Positions 33,592 to 45,399 of a stretch of 64,000 nucleotides of DNA are shown one piece after another. Location of the stretch: contig KL647324.1 in the NCBI GenBank assembly GCA_000727475.1, forward strand, positions 496,001 through 560,000, in the 5' to 3' direction. This DNA is from Sarcocystis neurona. Taxonomy: Eukaryota > Apicomplexa > Conoidasida > Eucoccidiorida > Sarcocystidae. Under the pieces are notes generated by a model, which saw only the letters and a program-made list of their open reading frames with translations, did no database searches and was not told the DNA's origin. The translations under genes and the position numbers were made by a program. Numbering within the stretch: position 1 is the stretch's first letter; the number at the start of each line of letters is the position of its first letter.

Positions 33592-36500
33592 ATGAAGTTT
33601 TTTCTTCCGGCAACAGTCAGTGCGAAAGCAGCTGCTGTCTTCACGCCACAGCGCGAAGTTCCACCCTTTTCTGTGTTTCTGGCTAGCGTCTGTCTCTGTT
33701 TTTCCCTCCTCCTGTGTGTCTCGTCACCAGCGGTCAACAGCGCAAGGAACACCAGCGGCAGGGAGCTCCTTTGTCAAACACCTATTCGTTCCTCTCGTCA
33801 CCTGCTGCAAAAGCCTCGCTCTCGCGAATTCTCTCTCTCCACCCTTTTGAGTAAGAAGAAGAATATGTCCTACGCTGCAGGACACCAGACACCTTTCTTG
33901 TCGTCACGTCCTTCTCCGAATTGTTTTTCTCTCTTGTCTTCGTCCACGCAGTTGTCGTCTTCGCTTTCCCCTGAATTTGCGTCTTCTCACCTTTGTAATC
34001 CACCTCTCGGACCGCTGTCTTTTTTCTCCTCCACCACTTTGTCGACATTGTTATCATATATACGCACATTGCTGCACGGCTCACTGCTCGTGCCTGTGCC
34101 TCTTCTTCGGTCCTCGCGACTTCCTGACGTTTTTTTCTCCACTTCTTGGCGCCTGCCGCCTCTACCCTTTCTTGGCGTCTTCTCCTTTTCTTCTCTCAGC
34201 TCGATATCTTATCGCGGGACGACGAAATCGAATTTTTCTCTGCTGTTGCTTCCGCACACACTTCTAGCTGCGTCCGCACCCGTCCCTTCAGGTGAACCTA
34301 CACCAGGTTTGCAGAGCGGATCTACGCACGGCGCTGGCTCTAGCAATCGTCTCAAAAAGAAGGGCTCTCCGCTCATGCTCGAAACAGAAGGCGGCGCAGA
34401 TGAGGCAGGGGGGAGGAAACAGAATTCCTTTCTCTCTTCAGAGAAACGTGGGCTGTCTCACGAGGCGTTGCAACAGTTCTACAGCAGTTTTCCTGAACCG
34501 GCGTCTCCTCCCACTGGCGTCATCGAATTAGACGTCGCTACCTGGGACCTTATTGTAGACGTGGTGGCCTCTCCGCAGCAACAGGAGCAGCCCCCTACAC
34601 ACGGGCAGATCTCCTCTCATGTGCAACAGTGGCCGCAGCAGGAACAGCAGCAACAAAAGCAGCAGGAGCAAGAGGAAAAGAGGTTGGAGCATCAAGAAAA
34701 GGAAGAAGAGCAGCAGCAGCAGCTGCCGCGTGGACCTGCAGTGGCTGCTGCAGCGGCTGTTCGTCCAGAGCTGGTGCACTCCCCAGTGCCAGCGCCTCCT
34801 CGTCTGTGGCTGGTCGCGTTTATGGCGAGCGGCTGCGCGCACTGCCGGCGCTTGCGACCGATCCTGCAGCAGCTGCAGCGACTTTATTCAACGAAGATGC
34901 GACGCCTGCGTGCAGCACGTCGTCGTGCGTTGCCACGCGTGCAGCAGGAGGCCACGGCAGCTTTATCTGCCGCCGCAGCAGCGACAGCAGCAGCACATCG
35001 TGACTTGTTCCAGCTTTCAGGTGGAAAAACACCTGAGGCGGTTGTGAAAGTAGCGGAGCAGCACACCGTAATGCTGCAGCAGGAAGAGCAGACCATGCAG
35101 CAGAAGATGTTGCTCCAGATCTCTCAGTTATATTCGGCAGCTGCCACTGCCACCTGGGTTTACCCTGACATTGTCTTTGTTGCTTTTGATTGCATGCAGA
35201 ACAGAGAACATCAGTATTTGTGTGAACATGTATTAGGGATATCAAAGTTTCCAACGGTGCTGCTGCTGCGCAGTCTCCCGTCATTGGCTTCTCTTAGTGC
35301 GCGCGCTGCCGAGCAGCCCCCTCTACCTGCCTCCGTCCTCTGTCCCCCCTCCCGTCCTCAGAAATCCACGCTCTCTCCAGCTGCTGCTGCTGCTACTGAT
35401 GGTCTTGGTGCGGCTGCTAAAGGCGCTGCTGCTACTGCTGCTGACAACGACTCTGCGTCTGCCTTGAGATCGGATGAAGAGAAAGAAGGGTTGGGTTTTT
35501 TGTCTTTCCCGCTGTTGCGTGAGAGACTCGGACAGCAGCGCAGGCACACGGCTGCTGGGGGGTTGGGGAAGGGAGGAAAAGGGAAAAGAGCGTTGTTGTG
35601 CGCTCTACAAGAAGAACTGCTCGCTGAGTTCCCCCCTTTTACAATGCCTTCTCTGCAGCAACTGCTGCTGTTCCTTTACGGTTCTGCAGCAGAAGCTGCC
35701 TCCTGGGCTCCCGTGATACCTCCTCCCGCTGCATTCCTGCAGCTCCTACTCCACTCTGCAACTCCGTCTTCTACTGCTGCCCGACCTGGTTCTGCTGCTG
35801 ACCCCGCAGCTGCGAGAGCTGCTGGTGCAGCCGCTGAAGTTGAACGGCGGAACACCCCAGCAGCGACAGAGGAGGCCGCAGGAGCAGCAGCAGCAGAGAA
35901 GGCAGCAGCGGACGCGGCAGCAGCCGCCGCCGCGGCTGCTGCCACGTATTTGGAAAAAGAACGGAGACGGAGAAACAGCAACAGCTTCCCGACGTGGCTC
36001 GCGGGCCGCATGCGTGGAGAAGCCCTTCGACAGGTTGTTTCGTTTGAAGAGATTCGTTTGCTGCACTATGGCACAGCAGCAGCAACCAGCAGCACCGGCA
36101 ACTGCGGCAGCCCCGCGGTTTCTTTCCTCTTCTGTCTCGATCTTGCTCGTGTCCTGCAAACAGAACGCGGAGAGGCTGCACACAGTTCTCTACTGCTCCC
36201 GCAGCAGCTCTACCAGCAGCAGCAATACCCAAAGCACCAGCAAAGCCAGCAGCAACACCGCCAGCAGCAGCAGAAGCGTGAAAGACTGAGGAGAGGAGGG
36301 ACAGTTGTTGGCGGGGAAGTCGTTCGGTTAGATGGCGTGCGCGGCGCTTTTGAGACATACGCTGTTGCTGCAGGCGAGCTGCGGCTGCACCATTTGTTTC
36401 TGTATTCCCTTGATCCCGCTGTGTGCGCTCCCCGAGGACTGCGGAGTCAAGTTTCCTTTTCTGCCACAGCGCAGAGGCTGCTGCTGAAGCAGGGGCAGCA

Positions 36501-39498
36501 ATCAGGTGCTGCTACAGACGCAGAAGAAGCAACAGCACGGACAGCAACAGCAGGTGCAGGACCACGCGCAGCAGCAGGTGGCAAGGTAGGCAGCAGCAGT
36601 AGCAAATGGGAACAGCAGCAGCACTATCCGCTTCGCGTGGTAGCGTTGCAGCCGGCTCTGCTGGTGCAGGGGGGAGACGAGGAGGACAACACAGATGAAG
36701 AAGATGCATGCGGAGAGAACGGAGTAATGGACGCAGTAGAAGATGCCGAGTTTAGCAGCAGCGGCCGTGAGAAAAGAGCGGCAGCGGTCGATAACGAGCT
36801 GAATGAGCAGCAGGAGGAAGAGATGAAGCGCGGTAGCAGCACCAGAGAGCGGCGCAAGATGCTGCTGTTGCAGCACATTTTAGAGAGCATATGGACTGCC
36901 CAACGTACTGTCGCCCTGGAACAGCAGCAGAGGGAAGACGCCGAGGTAGACGGAGGAGGAGGAACAGGAGCAGCAGGTCCTCTGCACGAAGACAGAGAGA
37001 AAAGAGAAGGGGGACGATGCATCCGGGAGGACGGCGGCGCCGAGCAGCAGGGTCGTTGCGTCGATCTGCAGGAGGAGGAGGAGAAGCAGCAGTCAAAGCA
37101 GCGCCAGGGAAAGTACCAGGAGCAGCAGCAGCACGTGAAACGGGAAATAGAGAGTTGCGTTTTGGAGGAGAATGAGCAAATAAATGCCATGCAGCTACCC
37201 ACATTCGTAGGTCCCTTCCCCCCGCGCCTGGATCAATTGAGAACTTCTGCGTCGACAAGGGGGACTGCTGCTGTTGCTGCTGCTTCCTTGTTTGCTGCTG
37301 TCTCGTCACCGCCCCTGGCTTCTTTCGTCGATGTGTTCCGAATGCCAACGCTGCCCCTTGTCGGCAACGAAAATTTCATAAAGCTTCGCGTTAGTGGCAG
37401 CAGCAGCTGGCTATCAGCCGCAAGCAGCAGCAGCAACAGTAGCGAAGGCAACCTTGCGGTGGGGAGGCGGCAGCTGGTTGTTGCGGTGCTGGACCTACGA
37501 GTGCTCGACATGCTTCTGGCGCAGTTCACAAACTCTCAGGTTGCTGCTGCTGTTGATCAAGCAGTGCAGCAACAGCAACAGGCAGTAACGCTCGCTCGCT
37601 CCTTGGCGACAGCTGCGGCAGAAGAAGCCGAAGCACCAAAAGCACAAGTAGCAGGAAGGACCGAAGGAGGAGACTCGCCGCCAGCTGAAGAGAGAAATTT
37701 AGCGGGGAGAACTTCAGGGGCAAAATCCGGTACCCAGGCGGCGGAAGCCGTCCAGACAAATTTGTTCGGGGTTGACAGCAGCCCCGGCAGAAGCGCTACC
37801 GTCAGCCACAGCAGCGTGAGCAACAGCAGCAACAAGCAGCACGGCAGTGGTAGTAGCAAGGACAGCAGCAGCAGCGAAGGCAGAAGCAATGGGTGGCTGG
37901 AGGCGACTTTTTCTTGGCTGCGTTCTTTCTTCTCCTCGGCTGGTGTTGGCAGTGGGAAGACTTACGCAGGACAACACGCGGACAAGCTGCTGGCTGCTGC
38001 CCCTTCCCCCTTCTCTTCTGGTGTGCCCTCTCCTTTTGGGTCTGTTTCAGGTGCAGCTTGTCGTGTAGATCTCGTCGCTGCTGCTCTGTCTGCCACCACG
38101 CCTTCTCGTTCTATCCTTCCAGATGCCGCAGCGACAGCAGCAGCTGCTGCTGCGGTTGCGTCTTCTCGGGAGAGCGCTTCGTCTACTGCTGTCGCTTTGC
38201 GACTGGTGGTTCCGGTGGAGGAGCTGTGGCAACTGTCGTGGGCAGCGAGAGAAGTACTACTGCATTCGCGCGTTGACCTTCTCCAACCGCTGCTGCCGAA
38301 AAAGAGCCATGGGGACGACGGCAGCGACAACCGGCTTAGCAGCCGCCGCAGTAGCCCTTTATCTCTCTTCACGTCTCCGTCTATTTTCGGAATGCTAGAC
38401 GGTTTTGCCTACTCGGAAGCCCTCGCAGAGTACGACGTGCATGTGAACGAAGAAGGAGAGCTCCCTGCAGTCCTGGCCTTCGACCCCGTGCTTCCACCCC
38501 CTGGCGTACAAACAAGCACTACCGGCGACTTCGGTAACAACAACGGCAGCACCTGTCACAGCAGCAGCAGGCCCAGCAGGACCACCGACATGGAAAGGAG
38601 CCGCAGCAGTGCAGAACGCAGCGCGGACGGGCGGAGCAGGGCAGGCGGCGAGTCGTGCAGCAGTGACAGCAGCGACAGCATCGATTTGACAGTGGAAAGT
38701 GGTGGTGGTGGATGTGAGACAGCAACAGGAGCAGCAGAGAGGAGGACGAGGAAAGGTGGTGGCTTCGTGGCGTATCACTACCGTGATCGGGTGCGGCTGC
38801 TATTGAAAGAACTGCCCCGGGGTTTGTCTCTCCTGCGCTTGCAGGCACTTGAAGGTCGAAGGGTGGCGGAAGAGGAAGAGGACGAAGACGAAGGTGAACT
38901 TGGAGGGGGCACTTTTTTCATTTTGCCGGGGGCAATTATACGTGGATTCGCGCACGCAGGAAGGCGCATTGCTACTTGGATTCGCAAAGAATACAAAGCC
39001 GCGTCGCACTCGCGTCTCGCGTTGCTCCGCCTGTTACTCTCTCTTGTCGCTTTCTTCCTTATCCTTGCGTGCACCGCTATCTTGCTGTTCTACACCATCT
39101 GCTGCCCCAGCGAAGACACTGCCGATGGTGTAGACGAAGAGGAAGAAGAAGAAGAGGCATACAGCGAAGCCGACACTGCAGAGCTTGACACTGGGGAGGA
39201 GGAAGAAGATGAAGAAGGGGAAGAAGAAGCAGCAGGAATAGAAGAAGCACAAGGAGCAGAAAAAGAAGAGAAGACCTCCACCACATATAGCGGGGAGGAC
39301 CGCGAGAACACAGACGCGTGTAAACCTGATGAAAATAAACAGCAGAAGACTCCTGAGAGCGGCCTCAGCAACAACTGCACCACCGGCAGCAACAGCAATA
39401 GCAGCAGTAGCCCTACAGGGCGTGCTGAGAATACGCAGGCGTCTTCGATTGAGGAGGTTCGCCGGAGAGCCGAGAAGATGCTGCGCCAAAAGCGCTAG
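33592..39498 (+). CDS. large thioredoxin-fold membrane protein (1968 aa)
   Basis: A single 5.9-kb frame runs from ATG (context TCAAAATG) to TAG. Residues about 26-45 are hydrophobic (a signal peptide or anchor with a long N-region). Near residue 405 the frame reads LWLVAFMASGCAHCRRL, the strand-plus-CxxC of the thioredoxin/PDI fold, with CAHC at 415-418. The matching second half, VFVAFDC followed by KFPTVLLL with the expected cis-proline at 554, comes about 135 residues later because a Gln/Ala-rich insert splits the domain. The rest is dominated by Gln, Ala, Ser, Glu and Asp homopolymer runs. A membrane span lies at about 1809-1835 (LSLVAFFLILACTAILL), followed by an acidic tail of about 130 residues. 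A luminal disulfide-handling role on a type I membrane protein is inferred. No KDEL-type tail or second CxxC thioredoxin domain is seen. Confidence 0.85.
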   Translation: MKFFLPATVSAKAAAVFTPQREVPPFSVFLASVCLCFSLLLCVSSPAVNSARNTSGRELLCQTPIRSSRHLLQKPRSREFSLSTLLSKKKNMSYAAGHQTPFLSSRPSPNCFSLLSSSTQLSSSLSPEFASSHLCNPPLGPLSFFSSTTLSTLLSYIRTLLHGSLLVPVPLLRSSRLPDVFFSTSWRLPPLPFLGVFSFSSLSSISYRGTTKSNFSLLLLPHTLLAASAPVPSGEPTPGLQSGSTHGAGSSNRLKKKGSPLMLETEGGADEAGGRKQNSFLSSEKRGLSHEALQQFYSSFPEPASPPTGVIELDVATWDLIVDVVASPQQQEQPPTHGQISSHVQQWPQQEQQQQKQQEQEEKRLEHQEKEEEQQQQLPRGPAVAAAAAVRPELVHSPVPAPPRLWLVAFMASGCAHCRRLRPILQQLQRLYSTKMRRLRAARRRALPRVQQEATAALSAAAAATAAAHRDLFQLSGGKTPEAVVKVAEQHTVMLQQEEQTMQQKMLLQISQLYSAAATATWVYPDIVFVAFDCMQNREHQYLCEHVLGISKFPTVLLLRSLPSLASLSARAAEQPPLPASVLCPPSRPQKSTLSPAAAAATDGLGAAAKGAAATAADNDSASALRSDEEKEGLGFLSFPLLRERLGQQRRHTAAGGLGKGGKGKRALLCALQEELLAEFPPFTMPSLQQLLLFLYGSAAEAASWAPVIPPPAAFLQLLLHSATPSSTAARPGSAADPAAARAAGAAAEVERRNTPAATEEAAGAAAAEKAAADAAAAAAAAAATYLEKERRRRNSNSFPTWLAGRMRGEALRQVVSFEEIRLLHYGTAAATSSTGNCGSPAVSFLFCLDLARVLQTERGEAAHSSLLLPQQLYQQQQYPKHQQSQQQHRQQQQKRERLRRGGTVVGGEVVRLDGVRGAFETYAVAAGELRLHHLFLYSLDPAVCAPRGLRSQVSFSATAQRLLLKQGQQSGAATDAEEATARTATAGAGPRAAAGGKVGSSSSKWEQQQHYPLRVVALQPALLVQGGDEEDNTDEEDACGENGVMDAVEDAEFSSSGREKRAAAVDNELNEQQEEEMKRGSSTRERRKMLLLQHILESIWTAQRTVALEQQQREDAEVDGGGGTGAAGPLHEDREKREGGRCIREDGGAEQQGRCVDLQEEEEKQQSKQRQGKYQEQQQHVKREIESCVLEENEQINAMQLPTFVGPFPPRLDQLRTSASTRGTAAVAAASLFAAVSSPPLASFVDVFRMPTLPLVGNENFIKLRVSGSSSWLSAASSSSNSSEGNLAVGRRQLVVAVLDLRVLDMLLAQFTNSQVAAAVDQAVQQQQQAVTLARSLATAAAEEAEAPKAQVAGRTEGGDSPPAEERNLAGRTSGAKSGTQAAEAVQTNLFGVDSSPGRSATVSHSSVSNSSNKQHGSGSSKDSSSSEGRSNGWLEATFSWLRSFFSSAGVGSGKTYAGQHADKLLAAAPSPFSSGVPSPFGSVSGAACRVDLVAAALSATTPSRSILPDAAATAAAAAAVASSRESASSTAVALRLVVPVEELWQLSWAAREVLLHSRVDLLQPLLPKKSHGDDGSDNRLSSRRSSPLSLFTSPSIFGMLDGFAYSEALAEYDVHVNEEGELPAVLAFDPVLPPPGVQTSTTGDFGNNNGSTCHSSSRPSRTTDMERSRSSAERSADGRSRAGGESCSSDSSDSIDLTVESGGGGCETATGAAERRTRKGGGFVAYHYRDRVRLLLKELPRGLSLLRLQALEGRRVAEEEEDEDEGELGGGTFFILPGAIIRGFAHAGRRIATWIRKEYKAASHSRLALLRLLLSLVAFFLILACTAILLFYTICCPSEDTADGVDEEEEEEEAYSEADTAELDTGEEEEDEEGEEEAAGIEEAQGAEKEEKTSTTYSGEDRENTDACKPDENKQQKTPESGLSNNCTTGSNSNSSSSPTGRAENTQASSIEEVRRRAEKMLRQKR

Positions 39499-42400
39499 AA
39501 GCGTTTCTGCTTCTACGTAAAAACGGCAGTGTTTATGGAGAACAAGGGCTGTCAAGTATTTATTTGTTTGATACAGTGGAGGGTCAGACATGTTAGAGAG
39601 TCTCTCGAAAGGTGATTGTCAAGCACCTGTACAGCGGATGTTTGTAGAGACTGCCTGCATTCAGGTGTCGTTACGCCGATCGGTTCCGTAGAAGAAAGAT
39701 TGGCGGGGATGCATACACTGGAAGACTTTGGACGGGACAAACTTGTACACGGGCACCGTGTTGCTGTTTCGGAGTGAAAGAACGTGTAGTGTTGATGCTG
39801 CGGAGCGCTTTCGAGAGATACGGCTACGGAATGTGACTGCGTAGGATGCACTGCGTACGTAAGGTTGGCGGCTGTACACGTGCCTGAGTACCGGACGCCA
39901 GGGAAACCATGTGGCTTGGTAACTGCGGAATTACTTTCCATATAAGAAGGTATCACCGATGCACTTGGAGTGTATTCAAGAGTTGTCAGATGTAGCTACA
40001 CCCGAGTGACATCTCTTGAAACAGGTTGTCAAGCGTAGGTGCACCCGAGCAGCTTCGCGCATATGAGCAAGTTGCATATACACCGGAATACTGCCATATG
40101 CAAAACGCCGTCAAGTTTGAATGTCGTCAAGTGAGGCGTGAAACAGAGAAGGTTTTTATTGTATGCGTAGAGAAACGACTGTGTGATTCACGGTATATAC
40201 GTGAGACTTTCTTACTTTTAAGGTGATGTGATGTGTGTAGCCAACGTGCTGTCACTGTCTGTCGAAGACGTCCAAGGACGTACAGGTATATACATATATA
40301 TATATATGTATAAATAAATCTAAGGTACCTGCTACCTGCTGTTTGTCAACTGAAGAACACGAACGACGACGACTTCGTGGAATGTAGATACACTTGAGTG
40401 GCTTTTTAAAGCAGGCGGTACCAGGTGTACGTACACCGCGACTACACCATTGCACCTCGTCCGCATTTTTCCTGTGGGTGCGCCTGAAGCACACCGGTAC
40501 CTCCCGCCTGCAGCCTCGTTTCTACATGCGTGTGTTTCCTTATTCGTTCCGCAAGAACTTTTTCGATGAAGGAATTTTCAACAAGAGAAGTCTTTTTTTC
40601 GTGTAAACGTGTTCGGTCCGACAATTATGCGACTCCACGCCGTGTAACACATATTTTGCGAGATTTTGAGATTCCTCATCTTGCAACTTACACCGTCTTC
40701 TCTACGGCGAGCATGCGACGACATTGTAAATCATGTGCTGTGCATGAAAAAAGAGGTTACGTATACTGGTTGTCCAATCCCGGCCTCTATAGGATTGTCT
40801 AGGCTATTTTTTTCAGTCTCATTTGATGCTTGTATTGCTCAAAATGATGTCAGTTCTCGTGAGCTTGTCTACGGCTGCACGCGTAAGTCCCCACTGGGTG
40901 AAGGTTTCGTGTTTTCACACCTAGGACACCACTATTTTTTGACGTCTACGCGGTTCGGTGCGTTCCGACCAGGCGATTCTCCATCTTTTCAGAGGTGCAT
41001 ACACGGACTTTTCAAGACCACGATCAGAACATGTGGTCCGCTTATATATCGCTGTATGTGTTAGTGTGGCGTACTGCATTTACAGCTAGCGTCTGCAGTC
41101 CGCGGGAGACAACTGCTATCCAAGTGCAGGCCGGTGCAGCTCGCTTCGACAAATGCGCGTCAGAATCAGGAGACATTCGCAACTCACTAAAACAAGCAAT
41201 TCCACATATATGCGTATGTAGGCTAGATAGCGCCGGCGTTATTGTCGCTGCGCTTTAAGGTAAACGGCTTGGCACTCATGCGCCTGTGTATACCAGCCGT
41301 GGTCATGCCACATGAAGTTATACTTACGCAAATATACACACACTCGTTTGCATGTATCTGTTTATATCTGAACATCCGTAGATATATGTGGTTACCTAAC
41401 TTCTGCAGTTGCACGTCGTAACGAAATTCCACAGCCTTTGAGGAAGTCGTGTACACTTTACAGGCGCGTACGCACACGCATGCACACACGCTTTTTCCCC
41501 GCGTAGGGTTGTTAAGAAAAAAACAAAATATGGAACTCCCGTGGACCGGTAGACCCGAGTAGGCTCGTGCATGTGTACGCGTGTGTAAAAATACGTATCT
41601 GCAACGTAGAGAACTGGATGAGGACGTTCAATGGAGGTTGCCTTCAGCCGGTCCCAGTAGCCGTATCAGATCTATGATATACGTTAAGTGTATTCAAATA
41701 CGCAGACACACGGAGGCGTCGGATGTGGTCAGGTTCCGGGACGACCCTCAGTCCATTACGTTCCACGTCGACCGTCGATGACATCCCGTATATGTCAGGA
41801 AGTTTTTTCTCTGCATAGTCCTTTGTGAGCATGCATTCAACAGCTATACACACAAGAACGTGCTTACGAATATGCGTGTGCTGCACAACGGCCCTCCACC
41901 GTGATATGTTCGCGTGTCACGAACCACACAGAGACACGCCGTGTCCATAAACGCGTGGACTAGGCACGGTCGCTGCGTATCGTCTTGTGTAACCACGCTT
42001 TACAAACGTGTACATACACGCTGTAGAATGTAGGTTGCACGATGCCGCAGTCGCTTTGTTACACAAGCGTCGCTCGTGTATGCATTCAGGGAGGCGCAAT
42101 TTCTAGACACACGCACACACACACACACACACAGACCTAGCTCAGCGACGGCGCCAGATTCCAGCCGAGTGCCTATGTCAGGGAGAGCCAGGTACGCTTT
42201 TTCGCCAGACGGTGGACAATATGCTCTTTTCATCCGGATGAGCACGCCTATGAGTTCCCACACGCCTACACACGCATGTGTACGTAGACGACTATGTGCA
42301 GGCTTACAGTGTCTAGCTACACATCTGCATACGTGGGAAGCGCAATGCACATATTCGTATATATGTGTGGAAGCCTTGAAAAGAGAAGCCAGTCTTTTGG

Positions 42401-45130
42401 CTTGGGAAGAGACATGTATATGTATATATATGTATGCTAGAAAGGACGGGCGGCCGACTAAGGGTCTTCGACACATACGTGAATGTACAAGGACGGCAGG
42501 AGAAGTTTGTGCGTGCTTTAGATGGTCGCCTCTCGCCGTCCGTTGACAAGATAAAGAAGTGTACTGCTCAAAGCTTGTTCGCAAATTTCAGGTTGTAGTT
42601 TCCTCTAAATCAAGCGCCGCTAGGAAGAAAGAAGGCGAGCAGAGCTCCAACCGCGCATGCGTGCGTGTACACGTGTGAAGGGTGGCACCGGTGGAGAGGT
42701 AAGCGGAGCCCTTAACTTTGCTCAATCAAGCTGCGTGTGCGTATATGGTATATTCGCGGCTTTCTTACGCTTTGTTACTGCTCATGAGCAACAAAGGCCA
42801 TCTTGACAGCCTAGTTCAGTGGGAACACATCAGCCTCAGACGGAAAACATTGTCTTTTTCGAGTTGCTTGTAATATACGTCACAGAAGTCAACTGTAATC
42901 ATCTTTCTTACGTATATATGTATTTTCCTTTCTGCAATCATATTAACACATCCTTGTCTTTTTCCATACATACACGGTATGCACTGGTGTGTACGACTGT
43001 GACGGTACGCACTCGTATGCGTACGATAATAAATACATACATATACGTATACATAATAGAATACCTTTCTCTCGTTCCTTCCAGCAGGCATATAGACCTT
43101 ATACATACACGTGACATATATACATAAGTGTACGTGGGTGCCCCTAGAAATGAACACGCTGACCTACGTGGGAGTGTGTACGGAGAGGGAAAGAGAGAGG
43201 CTATGTGACAGGGAGAAGACGACGAAAACTGCAACAGAAGCTGGGGAGAGCAAACTGGGAAGAAAACCGATAAAAAGTGAAACTAGCCTGTCTGCTGTTC
43301 TAACCAACCTGTGCACCTTGTCAAGCAGCCGCGGCTGCTGACTCTTCACTCCGCACGCGGGGCGACGGCACAGAGCAGGCATTCTACGACATTGGGCTGC
43401 ACGCATGCACGCCTCTATGCGTTTACATCCATATCCATCCATATATATATATATAAATATACATATATGCACGTGCATAGCATGTGTGCTTCTCAAAAGC
43501 GAGAGCGACGCAAACGCGTGCTTTCCGCACGCTGCAGGTCTGCAGCGTTGAGTCGAAAGAAATCGACGAACAAGTGGATGGAAAGGAGAGAGAAAAAAAG
43601 TGTTTCCGCTGCTTTGCTGTTGGAATATAGCTGTGCGCCTCTCCTCTTCTACAACCGTTAACGCGCTTCCGCACAACTTCCTGCACTACCACATACATAT
43701 ATATATATATACACCTACACCGCACGTACGTGTGGGACGCGTAAGCCTACGGTGCCATAACGTGTAATCGTACGCATCGAGACGTGCAGACGAAGGCTTA
43801 CGCGTGCACGCACATATGCTTTACCTGCTGGATATACGCCTGTTCACACACACGAACGCAGCTGCACACGTATGTTCTCTGAATGTATATCCGGAGTTAC
43901 TTGGAAGTATACTGCAGATACACATATTACACATACGCACATGTGGGTACCGTATATGCTATATACCGCTGCCCACGGTTGATGGCCCGCAGTCAGATGC
44001 GTGCGCGCACACGCAGAGACAGCCGAACTTGCAGGCAGCACACGCCGTATAGCCAGTCAAAGACCCAAGTAGGCACAGACATGTGTGCACTCGTATACGT
44101 ATTGTATCTACCAATCTACCTACTCCATATATATGCTTGCACACTGACGCAGACACGGATGTCTCCCCCCACAGAGGCATGCATGGGAAGGGCGCCTAGA
44201 TGAACACGCATGCAAGCGCATTTGCACGAAGACGCCCGCAGCGCGCGAGACTGTGCGGAAATGCCTTGTATCTCTAGTATTTGCAGTGGCAGCTCTGCGT
44301 GTCGCGCAGGCCAATGTTTGCCGGCTCCGCGTGCAAATACATGTGTCTACGCATATGTGTATACATGGATTCCAGAACGTGGACGCAGATGCGTCTGAAC
44401 ACCCGTGCACACTTAAAAAAACGATGTACGTGGACAGGCGTACCCATGAACAGAAATACATGCCCAGCAGGGCAGCGCTTATATTGTTGTATTCTCGCAC
44501 AAGCGTTTGCAGCAGGAGAGGGCTGCGCAGGCACGCCGCACGCGCACAAGCCTTCGATCGCCTGTGGAAGGAGAAACGAGCAGCGCGAAGACGCGAGAGG
44601 AACTGTGTAAAACTCAAGCATATTCGCAGGCGTCGAAAGAAGCTCTCGGCGCTGCAGACGAGGACATGCGACGTTCGCACTTCTTCCCCTTTTTTCAACC
44701 CCCGGACCGATCTTTCACCTGTAGACGCACGCACGTGTACCTCTGCGCTTCCTCTGCTGCTGACGAAGGAGGATTCTCTCGCTACGTGCCTGGTCCAACT
44801 ACCAACGTGCTCCCATGCCATTTGGAGACGTACGAGTGTGCACATATATATATATATATGAACATACACGTATGCACATGTGTACAAACCGATATATATA
44901 TGTACACTGCTGTATATACGCAGAGGATATACTGAAATGCGAGTACTTCTGTATGCGTGTATAGAGTATACGACGCAGACGTGCAAATGCATGTGGACAG
45001 GTACACGTCTACAGGTGTGTTTTTAACTGCATGCAGATAGCTATGCCCAGGTCCATCAAACCTACATTTGTACAAACGCTTTTTGAGAACGAGCGACGCG
45101 TAAAGGGCGCAGGGCAGATGCGAAACTTCC
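39499..45130. other. sparse region, no confident gene
   Basis: Just after the stop, GAAGCG…CGCTTC-like words could form a small stem. TA/GTATAC patches lie at 40285-40310, 42410-42430, 43020-43110, 43430-43470, 43700-43720 and 44840-44910, and an (AC)n run at about 42113-42134. Frames of 100-290 codons on both strands at 42000-42580 and 44120-44990 have no ATG where needed, no motif and compete with each other. A sequence near 41605-41640 reads RELDEDVQWRL and resembles the tandem repeats at 10.6-11.0 kb. Confidence 0.45.
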
Positions 45131-45281
45131 TCAATGATGCTTCTTGGAACGCTGCGATCCCTCGGCGCTCGCGCCTGCTGCATGCTGCTGCTGCTGCTGA
45201 GCCCGATGCTGCTGCTGCTCTTCCTGAACTAGCTGCTGTTGTCGTGGCCCTTCGGTTGGCAAGTACGGAGAGATTTCAGTT
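45131..45281 (-). CDS. candidate terminal exon ending in a dilysine (KKHH) motif
   Basis: On the - strand an outstanding acceptor (nine T, C, five T, then CAG) precedes 50 codons that begin TEISPYLPTEGP, pass through a Gln-rich CAG-sense stretch and end SQRSKKHH before TGA. A C-terminal KKxx is the classical COPI retrieval signal of ER membrane proteins, which would fit if a membrane-spanning exon lies upstream. One candidate is at 47601-47740. The exon needs two bases from the preceding exon. The frame is also open upstream of the acceptor, so it could be a chance frame. No intermediate exons could be fixed. Confidence 0.3.
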
Positions 45282-45399
45282 CTGAAAAAGAAAAAAAAAG
45301 CCACGAAACGCTTTCTCATGAGAAAATGCACCATCCCCCCCCGCGCCGAACTGCACTGTATGTACAACTCAAACACGGTCAACAGTTCACCTGACTGTC

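Noticed and set aside
36624..37348. Long - strand frames overlapping the 1968-aa gene
   Set aside because: These are antisense shadows of Gln/Ala/Glu-rich coding sequence on the + strand, with Ser/Cys/Leu runs and no motif.
44253..44861. Apparent secreted protein of about 200 residues with a signal-peptide-like start
   Set aside because: The first codon is GTG, not ATG, no ATG precedes the hydrophobic stretch, and an equally long frame lies on the opposite strand.
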